Positions 54,493-62,334 of a stretch of 64,000 bases of DNA are shown one piece after another; position 1 is the stretch's first letter, and each line of letters begins with the position of its first letter. Source of the stretch: Chitinophaga sancti. GTDB taxonomy: Bacteria > Bacteroidota > Bacteroidia > Chitinophagales > Chitinophagaceae. The DNA lies in assembly GCF_034424315.1 (NCBI RefSeq), contig NZ_CP139972.1, positions 8,316,501-8,380,500 on the forward strand, written 5' to 3'. A program made the position numbers and the translations under genes. Below the pieces are notes generated by a model. That model ran no database searches. It was not told the origin of the DNA and worked only from the letters and a program-made list of their open reading frames with translations.

Positions 54493-54837
54493 CCTGTAAC
54501 TATCTTTTCATTCCATTTTTAAAAATCTAAAGTCGGCTTTCAAAAACAGAATATAGCAAAATTATGCTTATTCTATCAATTATCCGGCTAATTGGCTGGG
54601 TAGCAGCCGGGCCAAAAAAAGTAAATAAATATTTTATACTTGGGAAATAGCCACCATGGCTAGTCTTTGGCTTAAAGCGCCCTTTTTTTTAAAAAAAAGA
54701 CAAGTTTTTTTAAAATGGACTAATGGTAAAGATAATAACGGTTGTATTATATATGTAGACAGTGAATAAGAAGCCGGCATTTAGCAGGCGCCTGCTAAAA
54801 ATATTGAAAGAGTAACCATTCTTTATTTTAGGAAAAA
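54493..54837. other. Upstream region of the ECF sigma gene and promoter of the putative RNA
   Basis: About 345 nt without a gene. It holds TAGCCA-CCA-TGGCTA (a 6-bp hairpin near 54648), an unusual T8A8 tract (54683-54698), the 20-bp palindrome and the promoter-like pair described separately. No open frame is worth calling. Confidence 0.5.
54780..54799. promoter_or_regulatory. Perfect 20-bp palindrome upstream of putative RNA gene
   Basis: TTTAGCAGGCGCCTGCTAAA is its own reverse complement. It ends 4 nt before a TTG (54804-54806), 17 nt further lies TATTTTAG (54824-54831), one base from the -7 consensus TAnnTTTG. The place just upstream of a promoter suits an activator or repressor site. Confidence 0.6.
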
Positions 54838-55150
54838 CAGAGTGGTATTGACAAATTGGGGAGTTGACCACTGCCTGAGGGCAAGCGGTCGTTTGGAAGG
54901 CATGGATTTGCCAGTGACCTAAGAGCCATCCTTATATATAATATATATAAAGGTGTATAGTCAAACCACAGAAACCTGCAAAAGGCGGGTGCCTATACCT
55001 TAGATTATTACCAGAGGTCATTATATATGATGCAATAAGGGCAGTTTAAGCTCCCTTTGAGCACTCTGAAAACTTACAACTCCTAAGCATGATAGGAAAG
55101 TTGAGACCTGTAACAACCGGCCGGCTCTTTTGGGCCGGTTTATTTTTTTA
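54838..55150 (+). ncRNA. Putative structured small RNA of unknown class, about 310 nt
   Basis: The span has no coding potential but many paired segments and a strong terminator. Helices seen by eye: AGTGGT with ACCACT (54841/54867); ACTGCC with GGGCAGT (54870/55039); GGCAA with TTGCC (54890/54908); TGACCT with AGGTCA (54915/55015); an AT-rich hairpin (54929-54953); GCTC with GAGC (55049/55058); CAACTCCTA with TAGGAAAGTTG (55078-55102); then the terminator. Long-range pairing of both ends around inner hairpins is typical of stable RNAs. A promoter-like TTG-N17-TATTTTAG precedes it and the next gene has its own start 220 nt later. It does not carry the signatures of tmRNA, RNase P RNA or SRP RNA; a 6S-like role is possible but unproved. 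Confidence 0.5.
55115..55150 (+). terminator. Strong rho-independent terminator of putative RNA
   Basis: AACCGGCC (55115-55122) pairs with GGCCGGTT (55133-55140), followed by TTATTTTTTTAT. No coding gene lies just upstream on this strand, so it must end a non-coding transcript. Confidence 0.88.
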
Positions 55151-55250
55151 TCTATTTTGCTAAAGGTAAAGATACCATACCCCCCGCTACGCTTGCCAAT
55201 TTTAACGGGCGGGTATTTGGCCTCCTGATAACCTTCTATTTACAAACTGG

Positions 55251-55294
55251 ATCCGTTCATTTTAGGGGTACGACTCTGAGATGAGCGGATTTTT
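55251..55294 (+). terminator. Second hairpin with T-run before DUF486 gene
   Basis: ATCCGTTCAT (55251-55260) pairs with ATGAGCGGAT (55281-55290; one G-T pair) around a 20-nt loop and is followed by TTTTT. It could be a back-up terminator or a leader structure of the DUF486 gene. Confidence 0.5.
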
Positions 55295-55367
55295 CATTAC
55301 GTTATTTTTTGCGCTACCCCGAACAAGGCAAAAATATTTAACCCCAAAAACGCTGTAAATTCGCAGC

Positions 55368-55697
55368 ATGCGTACCGTTATCTTTCTCATTATCTCCAAC
55401 ACATTCATGACCTTCGCATGGTATGGTCATCTTAAATTCACAAATGTTGCACTCTGGAAAGTCATCCTCATCAGCTGGGGGATTGCCTTCTTTGAGTATT
55501 GCTTTCAGGTGCCGGCCAACCGTCTGGGCGAGCAGGAAGGCTTCTCCGGCTTTCAGCTCAAAACTATCCAGGAAGTCATTACACTCTCTGTATTTGCCGT
55601 TTTTGCAATCTTTTACCTGAAAGAACCCATCAGGTGGAACTACCTGGTGTCCTTTGCCCTGATTCTGGGGGCGGTGTACTTTATGTTTAAAAAATAA
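55368..55697 (+). CDS. DUF486 / DMT-like small membrane protein
   Basis: 109 aa with four predicted membrane helices: VIFLIISNTFMTFAWYGHLK, WKVILISWGIAFFEYCFQVP, QEVITLSVFAVFAIFYLKEP and YLVSFALILGAVYFMFKK. This is the DUF486 family, half-size relatives of drug/metabolite transporters that probably work as dimers. FEYCFQVPANRLG is the most conserved part. The substrate is unknown. It is monocistronic, lying between the putative RNA gene and a nested inverted-repeat element. Confidence 0.85.
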   Translation: MRTVIFLIISNTFMTFAWYGHLKFTNVALWKVILISWGIAFFEYCFQVPANRLGEQEGFSGFQLKTIQEVITLSVFAVFAIFYLKEPIRWNYLVSFALILGAVYFMFKK

Positions 55698-55728
55698 TCG
55701 GTCCGGATATAGGAAATACCGGGATGGG

Positions 55729-55853
55729 CCTATTAGATAAGTATGCCAACCCTAAACTTCAAGTACACTAGTATATCACCTCATTATCCCTTGGATATTG
55801 AAGTGATATACTAGTGACCATTTTGTGTACTTCTGGAGAACTTATCTAATAGG
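55729..55853. repeat. Nested perfect inverted-repeat element, 125 bp
   Basis: Outer arms CCTATTAGATAAGT (55729-55742) and ACTTATCTAATAGG (55840-55853) are exact complements. Inner arms CACTAGTATATCAC (55766-55779) and GTGATATACTAGTG (55803-55816) are too, around a 23-nt loop. Two separated perfect stems in 125 bp fit a MITE-like element or a cruciform-forming site more than a terminator. No open frame lies inside. Confidence 0.75.
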
Positions 55854-55977
55854 TATTCAACAGGTATCTTCTTCCCGCCTTTCTCATAAGATTCCGATCC
55901 CCATTTCCTTTTATCACATTTTCCTCAACACCTTCTTATAATTCCTATTTTTGAGCCTGTTTAAATCCTCGAAAGAA

Positions 55978-58455
55978 ATGGTAAAGAGCATCTGTTTAGC
56001 ATTCGCAACAGGCATGCTGGCGGCCATCACGGCTATGGGTCAACCCTCGCCCGTAAACAATTCTGCCAACATTGCCCTGAAGTTGAAAAAGTTGGATACG
56101 CTGGGAAGTGTTTTATATATGGCCGCTCATCCTGATGATGAAAATACCCGCCTGCTTGGCTACCTGGCAAATGAAAAATTATATCGTACCGGCTACCTCT
56201 CCCTGACCCGTGGCGATGGCGGACAAAACCTGATCGGCAATGAACAGGGCGAACTCCTTGGCCTGATCCGTACCCAGGAACTCCTCGCTGCCCGTCGTTT
56301 GGATGGGGCTGAACAATTCTTTACCCGTGCGCTGGACTTCGGTTTTTCCAAGAACCCAGCCGAGACATTCACCATCTGGAACCGTGAACAGATCCTCGCC
56401 GATGCCGTATGGATCATCCGTAAATTCCAGCCCGATGTCATCGTATGCCGCTTCCCTGCAGATAGCCGCGCTGGTCATGGTCACCATACCGCCTCCGCGA
56501 TGATTGCAGCCGAAGCATTCGATGCTGCCGCTGATCCTAACCGATTTCCCGATCAGTTAAAATATGTGAAGCCCTGGAAGGTGAAACGCCTGCTCTGGAA
56601 CACCTTTAATTTCGGTAGTGTAAATACCACCAGCGAAGACCAGTTCAAACTCGACGTAGGTGCTTTCAATTACCTGCTTGGTAAGGGCTATGGCGAAATT
56701 GCTGCCGAAAGCCGCTCCCAGCACAAGAGCCAGGGATTTGGTGTGCCAGCTGCCCGTGGTAGCTCCCTGGAATACTTCACTACTATCAAAGGCGATACCC
56801 CGCAGAAAAGCCTGCTGGATGGTATCAATACTACCTGGTCTCGTATCGAAGGTGGTAAAGCTATTGGTGAAATGATCGACAAGGCGAGGGCGGCCTATAA
56901 ACTGGAAGATCCTGCTGCTACCGTGCCTGACCTGCTAAAAATCAGGAAGGCGATCAAGGCACTCCCTGATGGTTACTGGCGCAACCAGAAACTACAGGAA
57001 ACCGAACAGCTCATTCTTGCATGCGCCGGTATCTGGGCAGAAGCTTACAGTAATAGTGAAGTTGTGGTGCCTGGCCAGCCAATGCCGGGCAGCGTACAGC
57101 TGATCTGCAACAGCAATATCCCCGTACAGATCCAGTCACTGAGTTTCGGTAGTAAGGATACCAGCTTCGCTCAAAACAAACTGGACTTCAACCAGCTGAA
57201 AAATATTCCGATCACCCTACAGGTGCCTGACAACACGCCTGTTTCAGAACCCTACTGGCTGCGTGCACCACATACCGTTGGTGAATACGCCATCCAGGAT
57301 CCACTGCTGGTAGGGCATCCGGAAAACATTCCGGGTATTCAGGCGGCTATCCGTTTAACAATCAACGGTGAGGAACTGACGATCACCCGCCCGGTGCAAT
57401 TCAAACATACTGACCCTGTGAAAGGAGAAGTATATGCGCCACTTATTATCGCACCTCCTGTAGTGGCGAACCTGGCGAATAGCGTTTTTGTTTTTACCAG
57501 TACTGCGGCACAAGCCGTACAGGTGAAGCTGCACAACATGGGCAATGCCACCAATGGCAAAGTGAGACTGCAACTGCCCGCCGGATTCTCCTGCCAGGAA
57601 GCATCCCTTCCTTTTGAACTCACGACCAGAGGGGATGAAGCGACTTTGCTATTTCATATTGCCCCTGAGAAAGTAGCCGGCAGCAACCGCACCGATACCT
57701 TTAAAGTGATCATTGAAGACGGAGGCCATTCCTATGCACAGGGCATCCAGACGATCAGTTATGATCATATTCCGACGATTACTCTATTCCCTGATGCAGC
57801 TGGTCGTCTCGTAACGGTAGACCTGCAACACAATGGCCGTAAACTTGGATATATTGATGGTGCGGGAGACCTGGTGGCTCCTAGTTTGCAGCAGGTAGGT
57901 TATGAAGTGACTCACCTGACCGAAAAAGATATTATGAACGGAGACCTGAGCCAGTACGATGCAATCATCACGGGTATAAGGGCCTATAATATTAATCCAC
58001 GTATTAAATACTGGCAGCCGCGCCTGCTGGAGTATGTGAAGAATGGAGGTACCCTGCTGGTACAGTATAACGTGAACGGGCCTTTACAGATCACTGATTT
58101 GGGGCCTTATCCGTTTTCATTGAGCCGTGACCGTGTGACGGATGAAAAAGCGGAAGTTTCTTTCCTGCGTCCGGATGATGTGATCATGAACTATCCGAAT
58201 AAGATCACTCAGCATGACTTTGATGGATGGATCCAGGAGCGCGGCCTGTACTTTACGACAAACGCAGATGCGAAGTATCAGTCGCTTTTCTCTATGCATG
58301 ACAAGGAAGAGGCGCCATTACAGGGATCTACGATTGTAGCAACGTATGGTAAGGGCAGGTATGTATATACTTCACTGGCTTTCTTCAGGGAATTGCCTGC
58401 AGGGGTGCCTGGGGCGTACCGCATATTTGTAAACCTGATTTCAACGAAGAAGTAA
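55978..58455 (+). CDS. PIG-L/LmbE-family deacetylase, secreted
   Basis: 825 aa from the ATG at 55978, which starts a signal peptide (SICLAFATGMLAAITAMG); a TTG at 55951 is less likely. The zinc-dependent N-acyl-glucosamine deacetylase domain (about 35-300) has AAHPDDENTRLLGYLANEKL with His51, Asp53, Asp54 and Glu55, and a second metal-binding segment GHGHHTASAMIAAEAF with His167, His169 and His170. The remaining about 500 residues are beta-sandwich and alpha/beta modules (VKLHNMGNATNGKVRLQLPA; DAIITGIRAYNINPRIKYW). Large forms of this type are common in Bacteroidota and their substrates are not known, perhaps N-acetylated sugars. It heads an operon with two tiny membrane proteins and a sodium symporter, which suggests that the product is taken up. 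Confidence 0.88.
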   Translation: MVKSICLAFATGMLAAITAMGQPSPVNNSANIALKLKKLDTLGSVLYMAAHPDDENTRLLGYLANEKLYRTGYLSLTRGDGGQNLIGNEQGELLGLIRTQELLAARRLDGAEQFFTRALDFGFSKNPAETFTIWNREQILADAVWIIRKFQPDVIVCRFPADSRAGHGHHTASAMIAAEAFDAAADPNRFPDQLKYVKPWKVKRLLWNTFNFGSVNTTSEDQFKLDVGAFNYLLGKGYGEIAAESRSQHKSQGFGVPAARGSSLEYFTTIKGDTPQKSLLDGINTTWSRIEGGKAIGEMIDKARAAYKLEDPAATVPDLLKIRKAIKALPDGYWRNQKLQETEQLILACAGIWAEAYSNSEVVVPGQPMPGSVQLICNSNIPVQIQSLSFGSKDTSFAQNKLDFNQLKNIPITLQVPDNTPVSEPYWLRAPHTVGEYAIQDPLLVGHPENIPGIQAAIRLTINGEELTITRPVQFKHTDPVKGEVYAPLIIAPPVVANLANSVFVFTSTAAQAVQVKLHNMGNATNGKVRLQLPAGFSCQEASLPFELTTRGDEATLLFHIAPEKVAGSNRTDTFKVIIEDGGHSYAQGIQTISYDHIPTITLFPDAAGRLVTVDLQHNGRKLGYIDGAGDLVAPSLQQVGYEVTHLTEKDIMNGDLSQYDAIITGIRAYNINPRIKYWQPRLLEYVKNGGTLLVQYNVNGPLQITDLGPYPFSLSRDRVTDEKAEVSFLRPDDVIMNYPNKITQHDFDGWIQERGLYFTTNADAKYQSLFSMHDKEEAPLQGSTIVATYGKGRYVYTSLAFFRELPAGVPGAYRIFVNLISTKK

Positions 58456-58456
58456 A

Positions 58457-58624
58457 ATGGCAGAGCAGAAACAGCCGCCAAGGTCCAGGCTGACTATGAC
58501 AGCGATCCTTTGTATTGTAATTGGCCTGGCCATTGGTTTTGAGATCAAGCGATTGCATATCGGCTTGCTGATAGGGCTTGCGCTTGGCTTGCTGAGTGGG
58601 AATATGCTGGCAAAGAGAAAGTAG
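58457..58624 (+). CDS. Small two-segment membrane protein, 55 aa
   Basis: ATG at 58457, one base after the PIG-L stop, so translation is probably coupled. The N-terminus is polar and basic (MAEQKQPPRSRL). Two hydrophobic segments follow, TAILCIVIGLAIGFEI and IGLLIGLALGLLSGNM, separated by KRLH, with a basic end (LAKRK). Gly-rich helices of this kind pack closely in membranes. I do not know the family; by place it may stabilise the symporter or anchor the deacetylase. About 35 nt of its 3' end are repeated at 58664-58697 behind the stop, a sign of a past duplication. Confidence 0.65.
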   Translation: MAEQKQPPRSRLTMTAILCIVIGLAIGFEIKRLHIGLLIGLALGLLSGNMLAKRK

Positions 58625-58697
58625 CAGAAGATTAGGATTCGGTCATTGATTGCTTTTTCGCCGGGCTTGCTGAGTGGGAATTGCTGGCAAAGAGAAA
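58586..58697 (+). repeat. Direct repeat of the small gene's 3' end
   Basis: 58586-58620 (within the 55-aa gene) and 58664-58697 agree except for a one-base deletion in the second copy. Spacing is 78 nt. The second copy ends in AAATAG where the first ends in AAGTAG, so it kept a stop but lost the frame. Confidence 0.75.
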
Positions 58698-58810
58698 ATA
58701 GCTTTGCCACAACAGGATGGTTATTTTGAGCTAAAACATAACAATAAGGAGTGTTTTAGGCAAGACGCTGTCATCAAATAGCAACTAATTAAGCTAAAGG
58801 AAGTATTGTT

Positions 58811-58927
58811 ATGAAAGAAGATAAACCGCCATTACTGCCACATTGGTGGCAGTGGTACGCTCTTGTAATCTGCTGGCTCTGCCTGCTGATCGGCGCGTTT
58901 TATTTATTCACTAAAGTTTATTCATGA
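58811..58927 (+). CDS. Symporter small accessory protein, 38 aa
   Basis: 38 aa. The sequence MKEDKPPLLPHWWQWYALVI leads into a membrane helix (CWLCLLIGAFYLFTK) ending in VYS. The stop overlaps the ATG of the symporter (ATGA, 58924-58927), which indicates strict translational coupling. Short one-helix proteins placed directly before SSS-family symporters are a recurrent arrangement, comparable to YhdT before PanF, and are called symporter accessory proteins. The Trp-rich start and single helix fit that role. It is too short for most gene finders. Confidence 0.7.
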   Translation: MKEDKPPLLPHWWQWYALVICWLCLLIGAFYLFTKVYS

Positions 58928-60630
58928 GCGTAGCAGACTGGATTGTACTGGGGGGTACATTAATCGGGATTATATTATACGGGATCTGGAAGAGCCGTGG
59001 CCAGAAAGATATGGCCGGTTACTTCCTGGATAACCAGTCTATGCCGTGGTATATCGTACTGTTGTCTATCATCGGCACACAGGCGAGTGCCGTTACCTTT
59101 CTCTCCGCACCAGGTCAGGCTTACACTGACGGGATGCGTTTTGTACAGTATTATTTTGGACTGCCACTGGCCATGGTAGTGATCTGTATTGCATTTGTAC
59201 CCATTTATCATAAACTGAAAGTATTCACGGCCTATGAATACCTGGAAGGAAGGTTTGACTGCAAAACGCGTACGTTTACGGCTATATTATTTTTAGTACA
59301 GCGTGCATTGTCTACAGGGATCAGTATTTATGCCCCAGCGATAATTCTTTCTTCATTACTGGGCTGGAATATTTACTGGACCAATGTGATCATGGGGGGC
59401 CTGCTGATTATCTACACAGTATCCGGTGGTACCAGGGCCGTGAGTTATACGCAGACCCTGCAGTTGGTCATCATTTTTGTAGGGATGTTCCTGGCTGGAT
59501 GGATGGTTGTGCATTTGCTGCCGGAGGGTATTGGGTTTAATGATGCCCTGAAGGTAGCGGGCAGGATGAAAAAACTGAATGTGATTGTGACTGATTTTGA
59601 CTGGAAGGATAAGTATAATATCTGGAGTGGCCTGATCGGCGGGTTCTTTTTGGCCCTCTCTTATTTTGGAACAGATCAGTCGCAGGTAGGGCGGTACCTG
59701 ACTGCCAGGAGTGTGACGGAATCCAGGTTAGGCCTGCTGATGAATGGCCTGGTAAAGGTGCCGATGCAGTTCCTGATCCTGTTATTAGGTACAATGGTAT
59801 TTGTGTTTTATCTGTATTTCAGGGCGCCCGTGTTTTTTAATGAAGCGCAGCTGAATAAGGTGGATGGGCCAACTTTGCAGCAAATTAAGACCGAGTACGA
59901 TGGTTTCAACCAGGAGAAACAGGTGCAGGTGAGGGCCTTATCCAGTGCGATAAAAAGCAATGACAATGCGGGGATAACAAGGGCGCAGGAAAAACTGGAT
60001 AAGGCAGAGGCAGATGCATTAAAAGTCCGGACTACCGCTATCGACTATATTAAAAAGGCAGATCCGGCAGCGGATACGAACGATACGAATTATATTTTCC
60101 TGCATTTTGTCGTGAACAATTTGCCCAAAGGCCTGGTGGGATTGCTGATAGCGATTATATTCCTGGCGGCATGGGGGAGTATTGCCGCAGCTTTGAATTC
60201 GCTGGCATCCACGACGGTAATTGATATCTATAAGCGGCAGTTTAAGCCAACAGCCCCTGATGAACATTACTTTAAAGCATCGCGCTGGTGGACGTTCATC
60301 TGGGGCCTGTTTTGCATAGTGGTGGCTCAGTTTGCCAGCAAACTGGGAAGCCTGATAGAGGCGGTGAATGTACTGGGATCACTGTTTTATGGTGTGATAC
60401 TCGGTATATTCCTGGTAGCGTTTTACTGTAAGCGGATTGGCGGCACAGCTGTGTTCTGGGCGGCCATAGCAGCGGAGTGTATAGTGATCATTGTCTTTAT
60501 CAGCAATATTGTATCGTTCCTGTGGCTGAATGCGATCGGCTGTATATTGGTGATCGTATTGGCCTGGATTCTTCAATTATTACAACCTGCGCCTGGTACA
60601 GTAAAGCCAGTGCAGTCAGATTGCGCTTAA
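58924..60630 (+). CDS. Sodium:solute symporter (SSS family)
   Basis: 568 aa with about 13-14 membrane helices. It moves a small solute into the cell with sodium. Family features: DWIVLGGTLIGIILYGIWKS, GYFLDNQSMPWYIVLLSIIG, TQASAVTFLSAPGQAYTDGM (first unwound helix), TVSGGTRAVSYTQTLQLVII, SYFGTDQSQVGRYLTARSV and AAWGSIAAALNSLASTTVID with the conserved Ser/Thr of the sodium site. A charged insert of about 80 residues after residue 310 (EKQVQVRALSSAIKSNDN) is predicted to be helical and lies outside the membrane, as in several Bacteroidota sugar symporters. It is the last gene of the PIG-L operon; the solute is probably a sugar or sugar acid, by inference. Confidence 0.92.
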   Translation: MSVADWIVLGGTLIGIILYGIWKSRGQKDMAGYFLDNQSMPWYIVLLSIIGTQASAVTFLSAPGQAYTDGMRFVQYYFGLPLAMVVICIAFVPIYHKLKVFTAYEYLEGRFDCKTRTFTAILFLVQRALSTGISIYAPAIILSSLLGWNIYWTNVIMGGLLIIYTVSGGTRAVSYTQTLQLVIIFVGMFLAGWMVVHLLPEGIGFNDALKVAGRMKKLNVIVTDFDWKDKYNIWSGLIGGFFLALSYFGTDQSQVGRYLTARSVTESRLGLLMNGLVKVPMQFLILLLGTMVFVFYLYFRAPVFFNEAQLNKVDGPTLQQIKTEYDGFNQEKQVQVRALSSAIKSNDNAGITRAQEKLDKAEADALKVRTTAIDYIKKADPAADTNDTNYIFLHFVVNNLPKGLVGLLIAIIFLAAWGSIAAALNSLASTTVIDIYKRQFKPTAPDEHYFKASRWWTFIWGLFCIVVAQFASKLGSLIEAVNVLGSLFYGVILGIFLVAFYCKRIGGTAVFWAAIAAECIVIIVFISNIVSFLWLNAIGCILVIVLAWILQLLQPAPGTVKPVQSDCA

Positions 60631-60641
60631 TACAATGTAAA

Positions 60642-60765
60642 ATTCACATAACGAAATGAAGTAAGGGCAGTCTGCTTGGATTGCCCTTCATATAACGCAC
60701 TATTCACATGACGAAGTAAGGCCTTTGCAATCTTTCATATTGCAGCCTTCACATGACAAAGTAAA
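60642..60765. repeat. Short tandem repeat units with hairpins
   Basis: The motif TTCAyATrACrmA occurs at about 60643, 60687, 60703 and 60748, each about 44-45 nt apart in pairs. Between them lie two hairpins: AGGGCA with TGCCCT (60664/60682) and AAGGC-N4-GCAAT with ATTGC-A-GCCTT (60718/60739). They sit between two convergent genes and may act as weak terminators, but lack T-runs. Confidence 0.6.
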
Positions 60766-60783
60766 TCCCTGTTTGCTTAATCC

Positions 60784-61443
60784 CTATTCAATCACTCCAT
60801 TCCTGAACGCATACATGACCAGGCCTACAATGTTTTTGGCCCCTGTCTTCTCCAGTAATTTCTGTCTCAGCCCTTCCACCGTTCTCGGGCTCAAAAAAAT
60901 CTTCTCTGAAATCTGCTGCGTGGTCAGCTCTTCACAAATCAAACGAAGCACTTCCAGCTCGCGGTCTGTCAACGGTACCTCGCTGCGGAATGTTGGTTTG
61001 AACTGTTGTTTCGTTTTGTGCATGACCTTCTTCAGTAAGGCCAGGTTCACATTTTCATTAAAATAAAACCCTTTCTCGTAGGTAGTACAAATCGCCTCGT
61101 AAATCTCACCTGGTTCTGCATTTTTTAGCAGATAGGCATTTGCGCCGTTCTCAATGAGATGTACAATAAAGTTGTCATCTTCATACATGGTGAGCACGAT
61201 TACTTTTACGTGCGCATATTTTTCCCTAACTCTTTTGGTAGCTTCTATGCCATCCATGTTGGGCATTTTCAGATCCATGAGAATCACATCTGGTTGCTGT
61301 TCTTCCATGATCTGTAATAAATGCACGCCATCTTCAGCTTCAAACACCACATTGATGTTTTCATAGGGTGTGAGGGTATTGATCACCCCACTCCGGAAGA
61401 TTTTATGGTCATCGGCGATAGCTACCTTAATGTTGTTTGTCAT
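60784..61443 (-). CDS. NarL/LuxR-family response regulator
   Basis: 219 aa. Receiver domain (1-120) with acidic pocket ADD (10-12), phospho-acceptor Asp57 in VILMDLKMPNMDG, Thr in VLTMYEDDN and Lys in YLLKNAEPGEI. The C-terminal LuxR HTH is PLTDRELEVLRLICEELTTQ followed by ISEKIFLSPRTVEGLRQKLL. Its partner is the histidine kinase upstream, 90 nt away on the same strand. The VPLTDRELEVL start, TQQISEKIFLS and SPRTVEG block are typical of Bacteroidota NarL-type regulators. Its target genes are not known; promoter regions near 63429-63835 are candidates. Confidence 0.93.
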   Translation of the reverse strand: MTNNIKVAIADDHKIFRSGVINTLTPYENINVVFEAEDGVHLLQIMEEQQPDVILMDLKMPNMDGIEATKRVREKYAHVKVIVLTMYEDDNFIVHLIENGANAYLLKNAEPGEIYEAICTTYEKGFYFNENVNLALLKKVMHKTKQQFKPTFRSEVPLTDRELEVLRLICEELTTQQISEKIFLSPRTVEGLRQKLLEKTGAKNIVGLVMYAFRNGVIE

Positions 61444-61533
61444 AGAGGGAGCCGTTTATATTGGTTGCGTTAGTAGTCCCGAATAGCCTCACGTGTCTTT
61501 GCTCAGGGACAAAGCTAGAATAAAATACTATTA

Positions 61534-62334
61534 TTACTCAGCGCGCTGATAATTTTCTACTTTGATTTCGGCGATGGTACCGGCAGGTACGCCAGGTTTG
61601 TAGGAAATGGTACCGCCTATGATGTTGAGGCGGCTTTCAATATTCTTTAATCCCAGGCTGCCGGTTTTATGACGGGCATTTTCCAGGGAGTGCAGTAGCT
61701 GACCGTTTCCATTGTCAACTACATAGATACTTAGCAGGGAAGGGGTAGTACGGTAGGTGATCTGGACCTGTGTGGCCTGTGCGTGTTTCAAGATGTTGTT
61801 GATGAGTTCCTGTACCACACGATAGATATTCAGGGCTTTTTCGGGTTCTACATCGTGGTGGTTACTGTCTTCGGTGAAGTGGATCTGCACTTGTTTATTA
61901 CGATTCATCATATTACAGAAAGAATCCAGCGCCCGGCTCAGGCCCAGGTTTTCAAGTGCCTGTGGATGCAGGCTCTGGGAGATGAAGCGCAGGTGCTGGA
62001 TAATTGTATCTGTAAATTCTTTGGTCTCTTTTAGCTGTTCCTGTTCGCCATTGCCTGATTTGAGTAATGGCTGGAGCTGGTTAAGATTGAGTTTGAGCAC
62101 GGAGAGCTGGGCGCCTACTTCATCATGCAGGTCTTCTGCAATGCGTTTGCGTTCCAGTTCCTGGCCCTGGAGAATGGCTACCAGTCGTTCTTTCTGCAGT
62201 TGCAGGTCTTTTTCCCCGATCAGGAGCTTGTGTTGTATAACCTGTTTTTGCTGAAATATAACGAGTACGATGACAAATATGCCCATCACGAGCATAACGC
62301 CTGTACCAATGATAACTACTTCGTAACTATTCAT
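61534..62334 (-). CDS. Sensor histidine kinase, HisKA_3 type (NarX/DesK-like)
   Basis: 266 aa. One N-terminal membrane helix (VVIIGTGVMLVMGIFVIVLVI) with almost no sensing domain, followed by a coiled coil and the HisKA_3 dimerisation domain with IAEDLHDEVGAQLSVLKLNL (phospho-acceptor His70). The HATPase_c part has the N-box VVQELINNILKHAQATQVQI, G1 box YVVDNGNGQ and G2-like GLKNIESRLNIIGGTI. Since it lacks a sensor, sensing is probably done by the 7-TM protein with which it overlaps (ATGA-type, 62331-62334). It phosphorylates the NarL-type regulator downstream. Confidence 0.93.
   Translation of the reverse strand: MNSYEVVIIGTGVMLVMGIFVIVLVIFQQKQVIQHKLLIGEKDLQLQKERLVAILQGQELERKRIAEDLHDEVGAQLSVLKLNLNQLQPLLKSGNGEQEQLKETKEFTDTIIQHLRFISQSLHPQALENLGLSRALDSFCNMMNRNKQVQIHFTEDSNHHDVEPEKALNIYRVVQELINNILKHAQATQVQITYRTTPSLLSIYVVDNGNGQLLHSLENARHKTGSLGLKNIESRLNIIGGTISYKPGVPAGTIAEIKVENYQRAE

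Noticed and set aside
54683..54698. T8A8 tract as a terminator
   Set aside because: The stem would consist of A-T pairs only with no loop; more likely a bent-DNA or promoter feature.
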